A DNA stretch of 64,000 nt, from contig SFVX01000001.1 in assembly GCA_004561445.1 (NCBI GenBank), forward strand, positions 496,001 to 560,000, read 5' to 3'. The translations under genes and the position numbers were made by a program. Positions 15,793 to 24,839 of this stretch are shown here, one piece after another. Every line of letters begins with the position of its first letter. The stretch's first letter is position 1. The notes beneath the pieces are model-generated. The model worked only from the letters and a program-made list of their open reading frames with translations, made no database searches and was not told the DNA's origin. This DNA is from a bacterium (GTDB taxonomy: Bacteria; Patescibacteriota; Saccharimonadia; Saccharimonadales; Saccharimonadaceae).

Positions 15793-18687
15793 ATGAAATA
15801 TAAATATGGTGTACGACGTCGCGCAAGCGAATATGAAAAAGCGCTCGTCGAATACTGGAAAAAGAACAAGACCTTTGAAAAGTCGGTCGATAATCGCGAT
15901 GTCGATAATTCATATGTATTTTATGATGGCCCGCCATTTATTACGGGTAATCCTCATCACGGTACTTTATTATCGTCGGTCGTAAAAGATGCAGTGCCTC
16001 GCTTTTGGACTATGAATGGTAAGCGTGTGGAACGTCGTTGGGGATGGGATTGCCATGGTTTGCCGGCTGAGAATTTTGTCGAGAAACAACTTGGCATTAC
16101 GGATAGGCGCGAAATTGGCACAAAATGGCCGCTTGAGACCTATATCACTAAGGCACGTGAATCGATGGTAGCGAATAGTGAAACTTGGGAATCGACGATT
16201 GATCGTATCGGTCGCTGGGTAGATTTTAAGGGCGCATACCGCACGATGAACAAAGACTTCATGGAAAGTGTCTGGTGGGCGTTTAAGACGCTCTACGAGA
16301 AGGGCAAGATTTACGAAGGCGAGAAAGTCTTGATGTACGATACAAAGTTTGCCACACCAGTTAGCAAAGCTGAGGTGACGATGGATAATGACGCGTATCA
16401 GACAGTGACTGATCCAAGTGCTTATGTAAAGTTTAAGTTGGTCGATCGCGACGAGTATGTCTTGGCGTGGACGACAACTCCTTGGACTTTGCCGGCCAAT
16501 ATGGCGTTAGCAATTAGCGATAAACTCGAATACGGGCTTTATGAGGTAGAAGGTGAAAAACTAATCGTTGCAAAGAAGCTTGCGCAAAAACTCTTCAGTG
16601 ATGAAGTTATTGAACAAAAAAGTTATTCAAGTAATGAGCTAGCTGGACTTTCTTATGAACCTTTGCTCGACGATGCTTCGATTGAGGACAATGCAAAGGG
16701 GAGCGAAACGGCGCATAAGATATATATGGCTGATTTTGTGAGCGCCGAAGAAGGTACGGGCATTGTGCATATCGCGCCAGCTTATGGTGAAGATGACTTT
16801 AACCTTGCGCGCGAAAAACAAATTCCAGTGCGCCATGTGATTGATGATAACGGTTATTACTTTGCAGAGTGGGCGGAAATTTTGCACGAAAAAGGCGTCC
16901 GTGATACGGATGAAGCTGGCATTGAAGTCTGGACAGCAAATAAGTTTATTGCAAAATGCCTTGAAGAGGCTGGCATTATCTGGAAAATTGAATATATTCG
17001 TCATGAATATCCATTTAATCCACGCAGCAAACAGCGTATTATGTATCGTGCAATTCCATCTTGGTTCTTTGATGTACAGGGTAGTAAGCCAACACTAATT
17101 GAACAAAATGAAGGCATTAATTGGTTCCCAGCACATCTAAAACATGGTCGCTTCGAGAAGAATATTGAAGCGGCGCCAGATTGGAACTTGTCGCGTGATC
17201 GCTTCTGGGCGACAGCAATGCCGGTCTGGAAGGGCGATAAGGGAAGTATCAAGGTGGTTGGTAGCTATGATGAGCTATATGAGCTTTCTGGCGTGCGCCT
17301 TGAAGATTATCATCGTCCGTGGGTGGATGAAATTACCTTCGACATTAATGGTGAGCACTTTACGCGCGTCGATAAAGTGTTGGACTGTTGGTTTGAATCT
17401 GGCTCGATGCCATTTGCGCAACTACATTATCCGTTTGAAAATAAGGAAAAATTCGAGAAGAATTATCCAGCGGACTTTATCGTAGAGTATGTTGGCCAGG
17501 TGCGAGCATGGTTCTATTATGTACATGTGGTAAATACGGCCCTGTTTGGCGATAAAGCTTATAAGAATGTAATTACGACTGGCACTTTGGCTGGTAATGA
17601 TGGTCGTAAAATGAGTAAATCGCTCGGTAATTATACGGACCCGAATGAGCTAATGGATAAGTATTCGGCAGATGCGTTGCGTTTCTTGATGCTTTCGAGT
17701 CCAGTGCTAGCCGGTGAAGATTTTGCGCTGATTGATAAAGATGTGTCGGATGTGGCTAGGAAGCTTACGATGATCTGGAACGTGTATGATTTCTTTACAA
17801 TGTATGCCGAAGTGGATGGCTGGGAATACGATAAAAAGACGCTAGAAGCACCAGAAAAGCTTGAAAATCCGCTGGATAAATGGATTATTGCGCGCATGTA
17901 CGAGCTTCGTAATGAAATCACGGAAAATATGCAAGGCTACAACATTCCAGCAGCATTAGCGGGCGTATTGCCGTTTATTGACGATCTTTCAAACTGGTTT
18001 GTACGCCGTAGCCGTCGTCGTTTTTGGAAGTCGGAATCGACTGAGGATAAGAACGAGGCATATGCGACTTTGCATTACGTATTAAGTTATATGGCTTTGA
18101 TCTTGGCGCCATTTGTGCCATTCTTGGCTGAAGAGCTCTGGCAGAATATGATGGGCGGCGAGAGCGTACATTTGCTCGATTGGCCAGAAGCTGGCGAGAT
18201 TGATGCTGAAGCTTTGAAGAATATGGCGGATTGCCGCGAGATTATTACTGAGGGTTTGGCGTTGCGTATGGCAAAGGATGACGGTTTTGGCCAGATTAAG
18301 GTGCGCCAACCGCTGGCAAGCTTAACTTATAGCGGCGAACAACTGGATGAGTTCTATGAGAATATCATTGCTGAAGAAGTGAATGTGAAGGAAGTTAAAT
18401 ATGGTGAACAGACCAAGCTCGACAAAGTACTCACGGACGAGCTAAAGGAAGAAGGATTTGTTCGTGAGTTGATTAGGTTTGTTCAGTCGGCGCGTAAAAA
18501 AGCAAGTCTAAACGTGGACGATAGAATTAATTTGTCCGTTTCGGCTAAAATTCCTACTCGACTAGTCGAGACTTTGAAAGCGGAAGTCTTGGCAGTAAAG
18601 CTTAGCGATAATGATAACTATGCTTATGATGAGATCGTAAAGGTGGAAGGGGAGAACGTTACGATTTCGCTTGAAAAAGCTGAGTAA
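15793..18687 (+). CDS. ileS: Isoleucyl-tRNA synthetase
   Basis: 964 residues, class I synthetase charging tRNA-Ile. The HIGH-type motif is PHHGT (54-58), and GWDCHGLPAE, WNLSRDRFWATAMPVW and KMSKS (606-610) are all family landmarks. A large CP1 editing domain lies between about 180 and 400, with an anticodon-binding domain and C-terminal part after 640. I chose the ATG at 15793, which follows AAAGGAG. An upstream TTG frame would begin inside the T-box terminator. Regulation by uncharged tRNA through the T-box is predicted. Confidence 0.94.
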   Translation: MKYKYGVRRRASEYEKALVEYWKKNKTFEKSVDNRDVDNSYVFYDGPPFITGNPHHGTLLSSVVKDAVPRFWTMNGKRVERRWGWDCHGLPAENFVEKQLGITDRREIGTKWPLETYITKARESMVANSETWESTIDRIGRWVDFKGAYRTMNKDFMESVWWAFKTLYEKGKIYEGEKVLMYDTKFATPVSKAEVTMDNDAYQTVTDPSAYVKFKLVDRDEYVLAWTTTPWTLPANMALAISDKLEYGLYEVEGEKLIVAKKLAQKLFSDEVIEQKSYSSNELAGLSYEPLLDDASIEDNAKGSETAHKIYMADFVSAEEGTGIVHIAPAYGEDDFNLAREKQIPVRHVIDDNGYYFAEWAEILHEKGVRDTDEAGIEVWTANKFIAKCLEEAGIIWKIEYIRHEYPFNPRSKQRIMYRAIPSWFFDVQGSKPTLIEQNEGINWFPAHLKHGRFEKNIEAAPDWNLSRDRFWATAMPVWKGDKGSIKVVGSYDELYELSGVRLEDYHRPWVDEITFDINGEHFTRVDKVLDCWFESGSMPFAQLHYPFENKEKFEKNYPADFIVEYVGQVRAWFYYVHVVNTALFGDKAYKNVITTGTLAGNDGRKMSKSLGNYTDPNELMDKYSADALRFLMLSSPVLAGEDFALIDKDVSDVARKLTMIWNVYDFFTMYAEVDGWEYDKKTLEAPEKLENPLDKWIIARMYELRNEITENMQGYNIPAALAGVLPFIDDLSNWFVRRSRRRFWKSESTEDKNEAYATLHYVLSYMALILAPFVPFLAEELWQNMMGGESVHLLDWPEAGEIDAEALKNMADCREIITEGLALRMAKDDGFGQIKVRQPLASLTYSGEQLDEFYENIIAEEVNVKEVKYGEQTKLDKVLTDELKEEGFVRELIRFVQSARKKASLNVDDRINLSVSAKIPTRLVETLKAEVLAVKLSDNDNYAYDEIVKVEGENVTISLEKAE

Positions 18688-18692
18688 TATGC

Positions 18693-18720
18693 AAAAAGCA
18701 CCCCGTATGGGGTGTTTTTT
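18693..18720 (+). terminator. Intrinsic terminator after ileS
   Basis: AAAAAGCACCCC and GGGGTGTTTTTT around a four-base loop. Confidence 0.85.
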
Positions 18721-18799
18721 GATGCTTAAATTCATGTGATGATATAGAGGGGGACAGATATTCATTTGACAACTATGTAAAAATATCGCGTGAATAGTA

Positions 18800-18828
18800 T
18801 TGACATTTTAAAATGTTTATGCTAATAT
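18800..18828 (+). promoter_or_regulatory. Strong promoter of the 87-residue protein gene
   Basis: Consensus TTGACA (18800-18805), a 17-bp spacer, then TAATAT (18823-18828) preceded by TATGC (extended -10). It is the closest match to a sigma-70 consensus in the window and implies a leader of about 100 nt. Confidence 0.75.
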
Positions 18829-18884
18829 AGGGACAGTTAGATAAGAAAAAACAAAAATCTAACACAAATAAAAATAAAAAACGA

Positions 18885-18894
18885 ATTCCGCAGG
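18885..18894 (+). repeat. Left half of an inverted repeat flanking a small gene
   Basis: ATTCCGCAGG, the exact reverse complement of CCTGCGGAAT at 19203-19212. It lies in the leader, about 40 nt before the start codon. Confidence 0.5.
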
Positions 18895-18935
18895 GTATCA
18901 AGGAAGGAGTAAAAACAAAAAGAAAGGAAATAATA

Positions 18936-19199
18936 ATGTCAATTTCATCAAGAACTTTCGAGTTACCTAGCGAAAGCACGGAAACGATAACGGAAGCAGA
19001 AAGAACGGATCTTATTGAAAAACAGCTAGAAGCGCAAATGCAAGAAGCTGAAATGACAGTAGATTACGAAAGTATGAAAGATGAGGCTGAATATGTAAGC
19101 CCAAAAGAGGCTAGCCCAGAAGTCTTAGATAAGATTCAGGCACGCAAGGTTTATCGTCGTCGTGGTGGCGTACTTGCTCGAATTGCGCAATTGATGTAA
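18936..19199 (+). CDS. Small unknown protein, 87 residues
   Basis: 87 residues, acidic and Glu-rich up to about 65 with a likely coiled coil (AERTDLIEKQLEAQMQEAE), then a basic end (ARKVYRRRGGVLARIAQLM). There is no signal peptide or membrane segment. I do not recognise the family. It has the strongest promoter of the window, a long AT-rich leader and AAAGGA before the ATG, suggesting abundant expression. A 10-bp inverted repeat brackets the coding region, and the surface-protein genes follow. Confidence 0.65.
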   Translation: MSISSRTFELPSESTETITEAERTDLIEKQLEAQMQEAEMTVDYESMKDEAEYVSPKEASPEVLDKIQARKVYRRRGGVLARIAQLM

Positions 19200-19202
19200 T
19201 TG

Positions 19203-19212
19203 CCTGCGGAAT
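19203..19212 (+). repeat. Right half of the inverted repeat flanking a small gene
   Basis: CCTGCGGAAT three bases after the stop codon of the 87-residue protein gene. It can pair with 18885-18894 in the mRNA. Confidence 0.5.
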
Positions 19213-19347
19213 CTCAATAAAAGGAGAAGCCTATAAGATAGAAAAACAAAAATATTAAACATAAACAGGATAAAAAGAAATGTAAAGAAAAATCTAATCA
19301 TTAAATAGTAACTTTAAGAGATTGGATGAAAATATAAGATAGAAGAT

Positions 19348-19377
19348 AAAAATAAGTCGCGGCCGCGACTTATTTTT
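19348..19377. terminator. Palindromic terminator before the 720-residue protein gene
   Basis: A perfect 30-bp palindrome with arms AAAAATAAGTCGCGG and CCGCGACTTATTTTT. The rest of the 298-bp gap (19200-19497) holds a repeat half, AT-rich sequence and the next promoter, and I see no gene in it. Confidence 0.75.
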
Positions 19378-19424
19378 AGTTTTTGGGGCACGTGATTTTT
19401 GTGGCGCGATTTTAGTTTTTATGC

Positions 19425-19454
19425 TTGACGTGGGACTTATGCTTATGCTAAAAT
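19425..19454 (+). promoter_or_regulatory. Promoter of the 720-residue protein gene
   Basis: TTGACG (19425-19430), an 18-bp spacer, then TAAAAT (19449-19454) in the context GCTTATGCTAAAAT. Confidence 0.65.
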
Positions 19455-19497
19455 TTGCTCAAAATAGGTCAAAACAAAAATAAAAAAGGAAAAAGAG

Positions 19498-21660
19498 ATG
19501 GTTAACCGAGAGAATCTGAATAGCTCAGACGGTGAAAATCCTACAAATGAGTGGGATACTCTTACTGGAGCACAGAAAGGTGCTGCCGAGAACGAAAGTG
19601 GATCGGCTGAGGCTCAGAGTACTGAAGGCTCCGAAAATGCACCAAAGGGCGACGTGGACTCTGAAGGTGAGCAACAGGGCAGCGGAGAGCAAGAAACGAC
19701 GACGCCAGAGAAAAGTGAGCCTTCGCAAGCAGAGAACCATGAAGACGGCGAAGAAAAAGAGAAAATCGCTGAAAAGATTAAAGTTATTAATCTTTATGGT
19801 CTTGGCGAGGTTTTGCGTGCTATTAGGGCCGCCGGTGGCGACATGTATAAGTTCTTGAGTAATGAGGCTTTAATTTTGGAGCATAAGGACGGCGAGAGCG
19901 AGGAAGATGCCGCGAAGATTACTTTTGACGAGTTAATTAATCAGTTAAAGCAGGATTGTGGTGATCGTACGGTGGAGTCGACGGGGGCTAATAATAACGG
20001 CGAGACTGATGGCGGCGCATCCGAGGAATCTGGCGAAGATAAAGATAGCGACGAGGACGAAGAAGGAAATAGCGCTGGCGTTGTAGCAGCGGCGGCTGGT
20101 GCTGGTGCGGTCGCAGCTGGTGCTGCAGCGGCTCATAATAATGGCGAGAGTAATAATAATAGTAAAACCGACGCTGAACGCAATGTTGAGCAAGCCGAAA
20201 AACGCAAGGGACTTCTCGATAGGTTGAAGAAAAAAGGTGCCTGGAAAAAGGTTGTAGCGCTAGGTTTAGTGCTTACCACTTTGCTTGGTGTTGGCGGAGG
20301 TATTAGGAGAAACGCTGAAGGGCCAAAGGGACAAGATACTGCAATAGTTGAGACCTATGATGATGTAGAGCAAGAGAATAATTTCGAAATATTATCGATG
20401 GATGAGTCGTATCGTGGACGATTCGCAAACGAAAATAATGACGGATACAACGAGAAGAAAGAAGGCAAACTTAGCTTCTCGATATCGTTTGAAGACTATT
20501 GCAAGGAACTAGGCGATGAGGCACTAGGTAAGTCTGACGGGGAACTTAGGAAGGAGTATATTAAGGTTGTTGCGATGCAGCCTGAGTCGTTGTCGTCTTA
20601 TATATACTATGCGCATAGTATAGTTGATCGGGTACCCGCATTGCACGATGCCGAAGTGGCTCAGGGTAGAAGGCTAAATATGCAAGAGATTAATACAGTC
20701 ATCGAGAGCGATGAAGCTGTGAGAGATCAAGCGCTCAAGGAGTTCTGGAAATGGATAGATGAAGCAGAAGTGTCGAAGGTGTCTGTGACTGGACCGCAAT
20801 GGAATGTTTATATGCGAAACACTAAGGGCGAAGGGCAAGTATTCGATCATGATGATATCGAACTGGTTACTTGTCATACATATGAGAATGGTTCGAGCGC
20901 ATCGCTATTTGAGAATAAGCAACGCAATGAACAACTTGAGGCTAGAGACAACTGTGGCGATCAGGCGATAAGTCAAGAAAAACAAGAGGGCGTGAAAGAA
21001 GTAGATGAAGATGGTAACGATGTTGATCCAGGTCCTGGCCCAGGTCCTGGCGACACCGATCCAGATCCGGGCCCAGGTGGCTCAGACCCAGGTGATTCAG
21101 ATCCGGGTGGCTCAGACCCAGGTGATTCAGATCCGGGAACTCCTACGGAAGAGTTGGATGAGAAAAATCCGGAGGATGAAGATATTGATATGCCGGGTGA
21201 TCACGAATGGGTGGACGAAGATAAAGGTCCTGAAACGAGTCGCCAAGATATACCTGATGGCTATAATCCAGATCAAGGTAACTTCGCGAAGCCAGGTGAA
21301 ACACCAGGTACTTCGCAGGGTGACGTAAATCCGGCAGGTAATGTTCAAGAAGGTGCAGTAGATACTAGTACAACCGAAAGCGCAGACGGTAGTGGTCAGA
21401 CGATTAAAGAGGTTGTCGACAATGCGGACACTTCAACCGTAACGGATACGGGAGAGAAAGTATCTGATCAGACAAATGGCAGTACGGTCCAGGAGCAAGT
21501 CCACAGCGAAGCGCAGGTAAAAGAACAAGAAGCTGCAGTCCAGGCGCAGCAACAAGCCGAACAAGAACGTCAAGAAGTTAATCAGCAATATGGTGGCGAA
21601 GATGGGCAAATAAATACTCAAGTAGAAAATGCGAGTGCGTTTAACGCTGGGGAATATTAG
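19498..21660 (+). CDS. Large one-TM protein with low-complexity domains
   Basis: 720 residues of no family I recognise. In order: an acidic N-terminal region (1-190) with a more ordered core around KIKVINLYGLGEVLRAIRAA, an Ala-rich stretch (about 195-213), a basic segment and one hydrophobic segment (about 250-268), a mixed region (270-505), a Pro-Gly-Asp-Ser linker (511-548) encoded partly by a 30-bp tandem duplication, and a Gln/Glu-rich tail. There is no N-terminal signal peptide, so the membrane segment probably acts as a signal anchor with the C-terminal 450 residues outside. It precedes an LPKTG surface-protein gene by 19 bp, and the two are probably co-transcribed. Confidence 0.75.
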   Translation: MVNRENLNSSDGENPTNEWDTLTGAQKGAAENESGSAEAQSTEGSENAPKGDVDSEGEQQGSGEQETTTPEKSEPSQAENHEDGEEKEKIAEKIKVINLYGLGEVLRAIRAAGGDMYKFLSNEALILEHKDGESEEDAAKITFDELINQLKQDCGDRTVESTGANNNGETDGGASEESGEDKDSDEDEEGNSAGVVAAAAGAGAVAAGAAAAHNNGESNNNSKTDAERNVEQAEKRKGLLDRLKKKGAWKKVVALGLVLTTLLGVGGGIRRNAEGPKGQDTAIVETYDDVEQENNFEILSMDESYRGRFANENNDGYNEKKEGKLSFSISFEDYCKELGDEALGKSDGELRKEYIKVVAMQPESLSSYIYYAHSIVDRVPALHDAEVAQGRRLNMQEINTVIESDEAVRDQALKEFWKWIDEAEVSKVSVTGPQWNVYMRNTKGEGQVFDHDDIELVTCHTYENGSSASLFENKQRNEQLEARDNCGDQAISQEKQEGVKEVDEDGNDVDPGPGPGPGDTDPDPGPGGSDPGDSDPGGSDPGDSDPGTPTEELDEKNPEDEDIDMPGDHEWVDEDKGPETSRQDIPDGYNPDQGNFAKPGETPGTSQGDVNPAGNVQEGAVDTSTTESADGSGQTIKEVVDNADTSTVTDTGEKVSDQTNGSTVQEQVHSEAQVKEQEAAVQAQQQAEQERQEVNQQYGGEDGQINTQVENASAFNAGEY
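21076..21135 (+). repeat. 30-bp tandem duplication in the Pro-Gly-Asp linker
   Basis: Two exact 30-bp units (21076-21105 and 21106-21135), each encoding a ten-residue GGSDPGDSDP unit. The surrounding linker has the same composition, so the array probably expands and contracts. Confidence 0.85.
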
Positions 21661-21679
21661 GGAGTAAAAAGGAGCAAAA

Positions 21680-23032
21680 ATGAAAATAAAAAATATCAAC
21701 TTTAAAACAGGAGTGAAGGCGGTGAGCGCATTGGCGCTCACCCTGGCCGCCTTTATTCCAGTAGCAAATAGCTACGCATGGGGTCCGGAGAGGCCGACGT
21801 TTACAAATAAAGTGCCGTCCGACCATGTCACCTTTAACTCCATTACAGACAATGCCGCAATTAAGGATGAACGCGACTTTGTACGCGTATCCGAAGTTAC
21901 GGACGGAACACACTTTACGTGGACGAATGAGCTTGCGATTACGCCAGGTAAGACGTATGCCGTGATGGTCTATTATCATAACAACGCTGCGAGCAATTTG
22001 AATGCGTCTGGCAAGGGTATGGCTACGAATGCGAGAATAAAAAGTAGCTTCCCGACGACCGTAAATAAGTCTAATAAAGGCAAGATTTATGCGGAGATTA
22101 CGGCCGATAACGCATCGCCAAAAGCGGTTTGGGATGAAGCCTACTTCACTTCAACTTCGACTGCAGATGTCGTAATGCGTTATGTGACTGCATCTGCAGT
22201 ACTTTATAACCAGGGTGAGGCTAATGGAACTAAGCTTAGCGATAAAGATCTGTTTAGCAGTAATGGTATCTTGCTTGGCTACAATAAGCTGATTGGTAAT
22301 TTGCCTGGTTGTGCTGAGTATTCCGGCCAAGTAGTTTATTATCTGCGTGCTGAGCAAGTTGGTTCGACGGTGCAGAAGACTGCTTCGCTTGATGGTAAGA
22401 ACTTTACGGAAAATGTAACGGCGAAGCCGGGTGATACAATTACGTATCGTGTGGAGTTCAAGAACTCTGGTACAGCCGACCTTACGAACGTTACTTTCCA
22501 CGATAAATTACCAGCGGGCGTAACGCTCGTGCCTGGTACGACCAAGCTGATTAATGCAGCTAATCCAAATGGCGTAACGATGGTTGACCTAATTGGTCAG
22601 AATGGCTTTAAGACTGGTACTTATGGTCCTGGCGCAACGGCAGTTTTGACTTATCAAGTTAAGGTGAATAGTGATATTGTTGCAAGCCTTACTTGTGGCG
22701 AGCATAGATATTCGAATACGATCTTTGTAGATCATGATGCAGGCGAAGTATATGATTCTTCTAGCTTTGTTGTAAACAAGGCTTGCGCGCCTGGTGAAGA
22801 ACCACAACCCGATCCAACTCCAGATGATCCTAAGCCAACGCCAACGCCAGAAGATCCTAGCGAGTTGCCAAAAACGGGTCCGGCGGAGATTATGCTAGCG
22901 ATCGTCGCAATTGTATGTATTGCAACTGGTGTAGCTTACTGGTATCACAGCCAACAAGAAGTTGCGAAGGTGAGCGCAAAAATTACTGGCAAGAGTACAA
23001 AAAGTGATAAGCCAGACAAAAAATCTGAATAA
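21680..23032 (+). CDS. LPKTG surface protein with DUF11-type repeat
   Basis: 450 residues. A Sec signal peptide (1-33, likely cut after SYA) is followed by an N-terminal region without a recognised family. Then comes a DUF11/isopeptide-type beta domain (about 236-365, with KPGDTITYRVEFKNSG and DKLPAGVTLVPG), a Pro-rich wall-spanning linker (DPTPDDPKPTPTPEDP), the sorting motif LPKTG (396-400), a hydrophobic segment (403-424) and a basic tail. This is a textbook sortase substrate; the sortase at 47651-48901 is the obvious partner. It follows the 720-residue protein gene by 19 bp and ends at a terminator. A role in host attachment is only an inference. Confidence 0.88.
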   Translation: MKIKNINFKTGVKAVSALALTLAAFIPVANSYAWGPERPTFTNKVPSDHVTFNSITDNAAIKDERDFVRVSEVTDGTHFTWTNELAITPGKTYAVMVYYHNNAASNLNASGKGMATNARIKSSFPTTVNKSNKGKIYAEITADNASPKAVWDEAYFTSTSTADVVMRYVTASAVLYNQGEANGTKLSDKDLFSSNGILLGYNKLIGNLPGCAEYSGQVVYYLRAEQVGSTVQKTASLDGKNFTENVTAKPGDTITYRVEFKNSGTADLTNVTFHDKLPAGVTLVPGTTKLINAANPNGVTMVDLIGQNGFKTGTYGPGATAVLTYQVKVNSDIVASLTCGEHRYSNTIFVDHDAGEVYDSSSFVVNKACAPGEEPQPDPTPDDPKPTPTPEDPSELPKTGPAEIMLAIVAIVCIATGVAYWYHSQQEVAKVSAKITGKSTKSDKPDKKSE

Positions 23033-23049
23033 CAAATAGCTCCTTGAAT

Positions 23050-23090
23050 AAAATAGAATGTCGTACTTGGGTATCGCGACATTCTATTTT
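23050..23090 (+). terminator. Intrinsic terminator after the LPKTG protein gene
   Basis: AAAATAGAATGTCG (23050-23063) pairs with CGACATTCTATTTT (23077-23090), followed by more T residues. Confidence 0.85.
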
Positions 23091-23139
23091 TTATATTGAA
23101 TACAAAAATTATCACAGTTTGTGCTGTGTGGGCTAGGTC

Positions 23140-23168
23140 TTGCTATTTTAGGTATTTTGTGCTAAAAT
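23140..23168 (+). promoter_or_regulatory. rplU promoter
   Basis: TTGCTA (23140-23145), a 17-bp spacer and TAAAAT (23163-23168), the latter within TGTGCTAAAAT. Confidence 0.5.
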
Positions 23169-23193
23169 GGAACAGATAAATAAAAGGAATTTT

Positions 23194-23502
23194 ATGAAGA
23201 AAGCAGTCATAAAGGTTGGCGGCAAGCAATATACTGTCGCTGAAAAAGAGACCCTCCGTGTGGACCTCCTCCCGGAAGGAACTAAAGATCTCGCTTTGGA
23301 TGCTTTGCTCGTAATTGATGGCGATAAGACTACGGTCGGTACGCCAACGGTTAAAGGAGTGAAAGTTTCAGCGAAGGTCGTAGAAGAGAAAGTCGCTGGC
23401 GAAAAGCTCCGCGTAATCCGCTACAAATCTAAGAAGCGTGTCCACAAAGAAATTGGTCATCGCCAAAAGTACAGCGTTATCGAGATTGTAAGCATCAAGT
23501 AA
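23194..23502 (+). CDS. rplU: 50S ribosomal protein L21
   Basis: 102 residues. It begins with AVIKVGGKQYTV and ends with RHKEIGHRQKYSVIEI-like sequence, the bL21 pattern, and binds 23S rRNA domain VI. I chose the ATG at 23194 because AAAAGGAA lies just before it and the L21 homology starts there. A longer in-frame start at 23167 overlaps the -10. In most bacteria rplU is followed by rpmA; here rpmA lies 4 kb away on the other strand. Confidence 0.93.
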   Translation: MKKAVIKVGGKQYTVAEKETLRVDLLPEGTKDLALDALLVIDGDKTTVGTPTVKGVKVSAKVVEEKVAGEKLRVIRYKSKKRVHKEIGHRQKYSVIEIVSIK

Positions 23503-23510
23503 GGTCTTGT

Positions 23511-23539
23511 AAAATCCGCTCCTATGGGGCGGATTTTTT
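23511..23539 (+). terminator. Intrinsic terminator after rplU
   Basis: AAAATCCGC and GCGGATTTTTT around a nine-base loop. Confidence 0.8.
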
Positions 23540-23609
23540 GATGTTATTTATGATTTTTAATACTTATGCTTTTTAAAATAGAGGCTTTGGTGTGTTATTA
23601 TAAATAGTA

Positions 23610-24839
23610 ATGGGAATAATTTTAGGTATTGTTGTTGGTCTTTTAATGTTAATGCTACTCGTGACTGGGCATGAGTTTGGGCATTTTATTATGGCGCGTC
23701 GCAATGGCGTTGAGGTAGAAGAGTTTGGTATTTGTTTTCCGCCACGCGCAATGGCTTGGCGTAAAGTTAATGGTAAATGGCGTCGTCTGAAAAAAACTGA
23801 ATGGAAGGATGCGCCGGGTGAAGGCTTGATAATCTCTTTGAACTGGTTGCCGATTGGCGGTTTTTGTCAAATGAAGGGTGAGAGCGCGGCCGATAAGCGA
23901 AAAGGCTCGTTTGGCAAGGCTGGTTTTTGGCAAAAGACGAAGATCTTATTTGGCGGTGTAGCCGTAAACTGGTTGATTGCGTTCGTGGTTTTGACGATAT
24001 TGGCCTGGGTTGGTATGCCACAAATGTTGCAAAATCAATTTCAAGTTAAGTCGGATAGTGAAGTATTGGTAAAAGAACCGGTGACGATAGGCTCGTTAGT
24101 AGATAATGGCGCAGCAAAGGAGGCTGGACTCGAGGTTGGCGACGTAGTTTTGAGCGCAACGAATGATGCGAGCTGTGAAGGATGCGAACAGGATCGTGTG
24201 GCTATTTATACGCCAACTGATTTGATGGATTTTAATGAGCGACATCGTGGTGAAACTGTATATTATACAGTTGAAGGAAAAGGTGGCACGCAGACGATGT
24301 CAGTAAAGCTAAGTGCGGCTGGCGAAGAATATGCACTCGGTGCAGGCCTTAGTGGTTCGGCATATTATAGAAGTACTTGGAGTGCGCCAATTGTGGGTGC
24401 GGGTCTTACTATACAAATGACTGGCGAGACTTTTAAGGGCATTGGAACGCTGATATACAACTTGTTTGATGGTGTGATTAGCCAGTTAAATACTAATGAG
24501 GATGTGCGAGAAGAGGGCAAAGAAGCGCTAGAAATGGCGGGCGATTCGGTGAGCGGGCCAGTTGGAATCATTGGCGTTCTATTTCCATCATTTTTAAGTA
24601 TGGGTATTGAGAGTTTAATGTTCTTAGTTGCGATTATCTCGATTTCGTTGGCTTGTATGAACGTATTGCCGATTCCGGCACTGGACGGTGGGCGTTGGCT
24701 TTTGATCGCGATTTATAAATTGCGCAAGAAAGAATTGACGAAAGAAACAGAAGAGAAGATTGTAAGTAAGGCGTTTACGGCGATTTTGATTCTAGCGCTA
24801 GTAGTAACTGTACTTGATGTAATGAGGCTAGTAAGATGA
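23610..24839 (+). CDS. rseP: RseP-like site-2 metalloprotease (M50)
   Basis: 409 residues. The zinc-binding HEFGH (21-25) lies in the first membrane helix. A PDZ domain (about 150-255, starting TIGSLVDNGAAKEAGLEVGD) is followed by membrane helices and the second metal motif NVLPIPALDGGR. Family members cut transmembrane substrates, such as anti-sigma factors and remnant signal peptides, within the membrane. A segment rich in charged residues (about 50-85) sits between the first helix and the core. The 3' end overlaps the CPBP protease gene by 4 bp. The substrate cannot be read here. Confidence 0.9.
   Translation: MGIILGIVVGLLMLMLLVTGHEFGHFIMARRNGVEVEEFGICFPPRAMAWRKVNGKWRRLKKTEWKDAPGEGLIISLNWLPIGGFCQMKGESAADKRKGSFGKAGFWQKTKILFGGVAVNWLIAFVVLTILAWVGMPQMLQNQFQVKSDSEVLVKEPVTIGSLVDNGAAKEAGLEVGDVVLSATNDASCEGCEQDRVAIYTPTDLMDFNERHRGETVYYTVEGKGGTQTMSVKLSAAGEEYALGAGLSGSAYYRSTWSAPIVGAGLTIQMTGETFKGIGTLIYNLFDGVISQLNTNEDVREEGKEALEMAGDSVSGPVGIIGVLFPSFLSMGIESLMFLVAIISISLACMNVLPIPALDGGRWLLIAIYKLRKKELTKETEEKIVSKAFTAILILALVVTVLDVMRLVR

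Noticed and set aside
21000..21140. CRISPR-like array from repeated CCAGGT...GATCCG units
   Set aside because: The units are exact 30-bp tandem copies in frame without spacers and encode the Gly-Ser-Asp-Pro linker.
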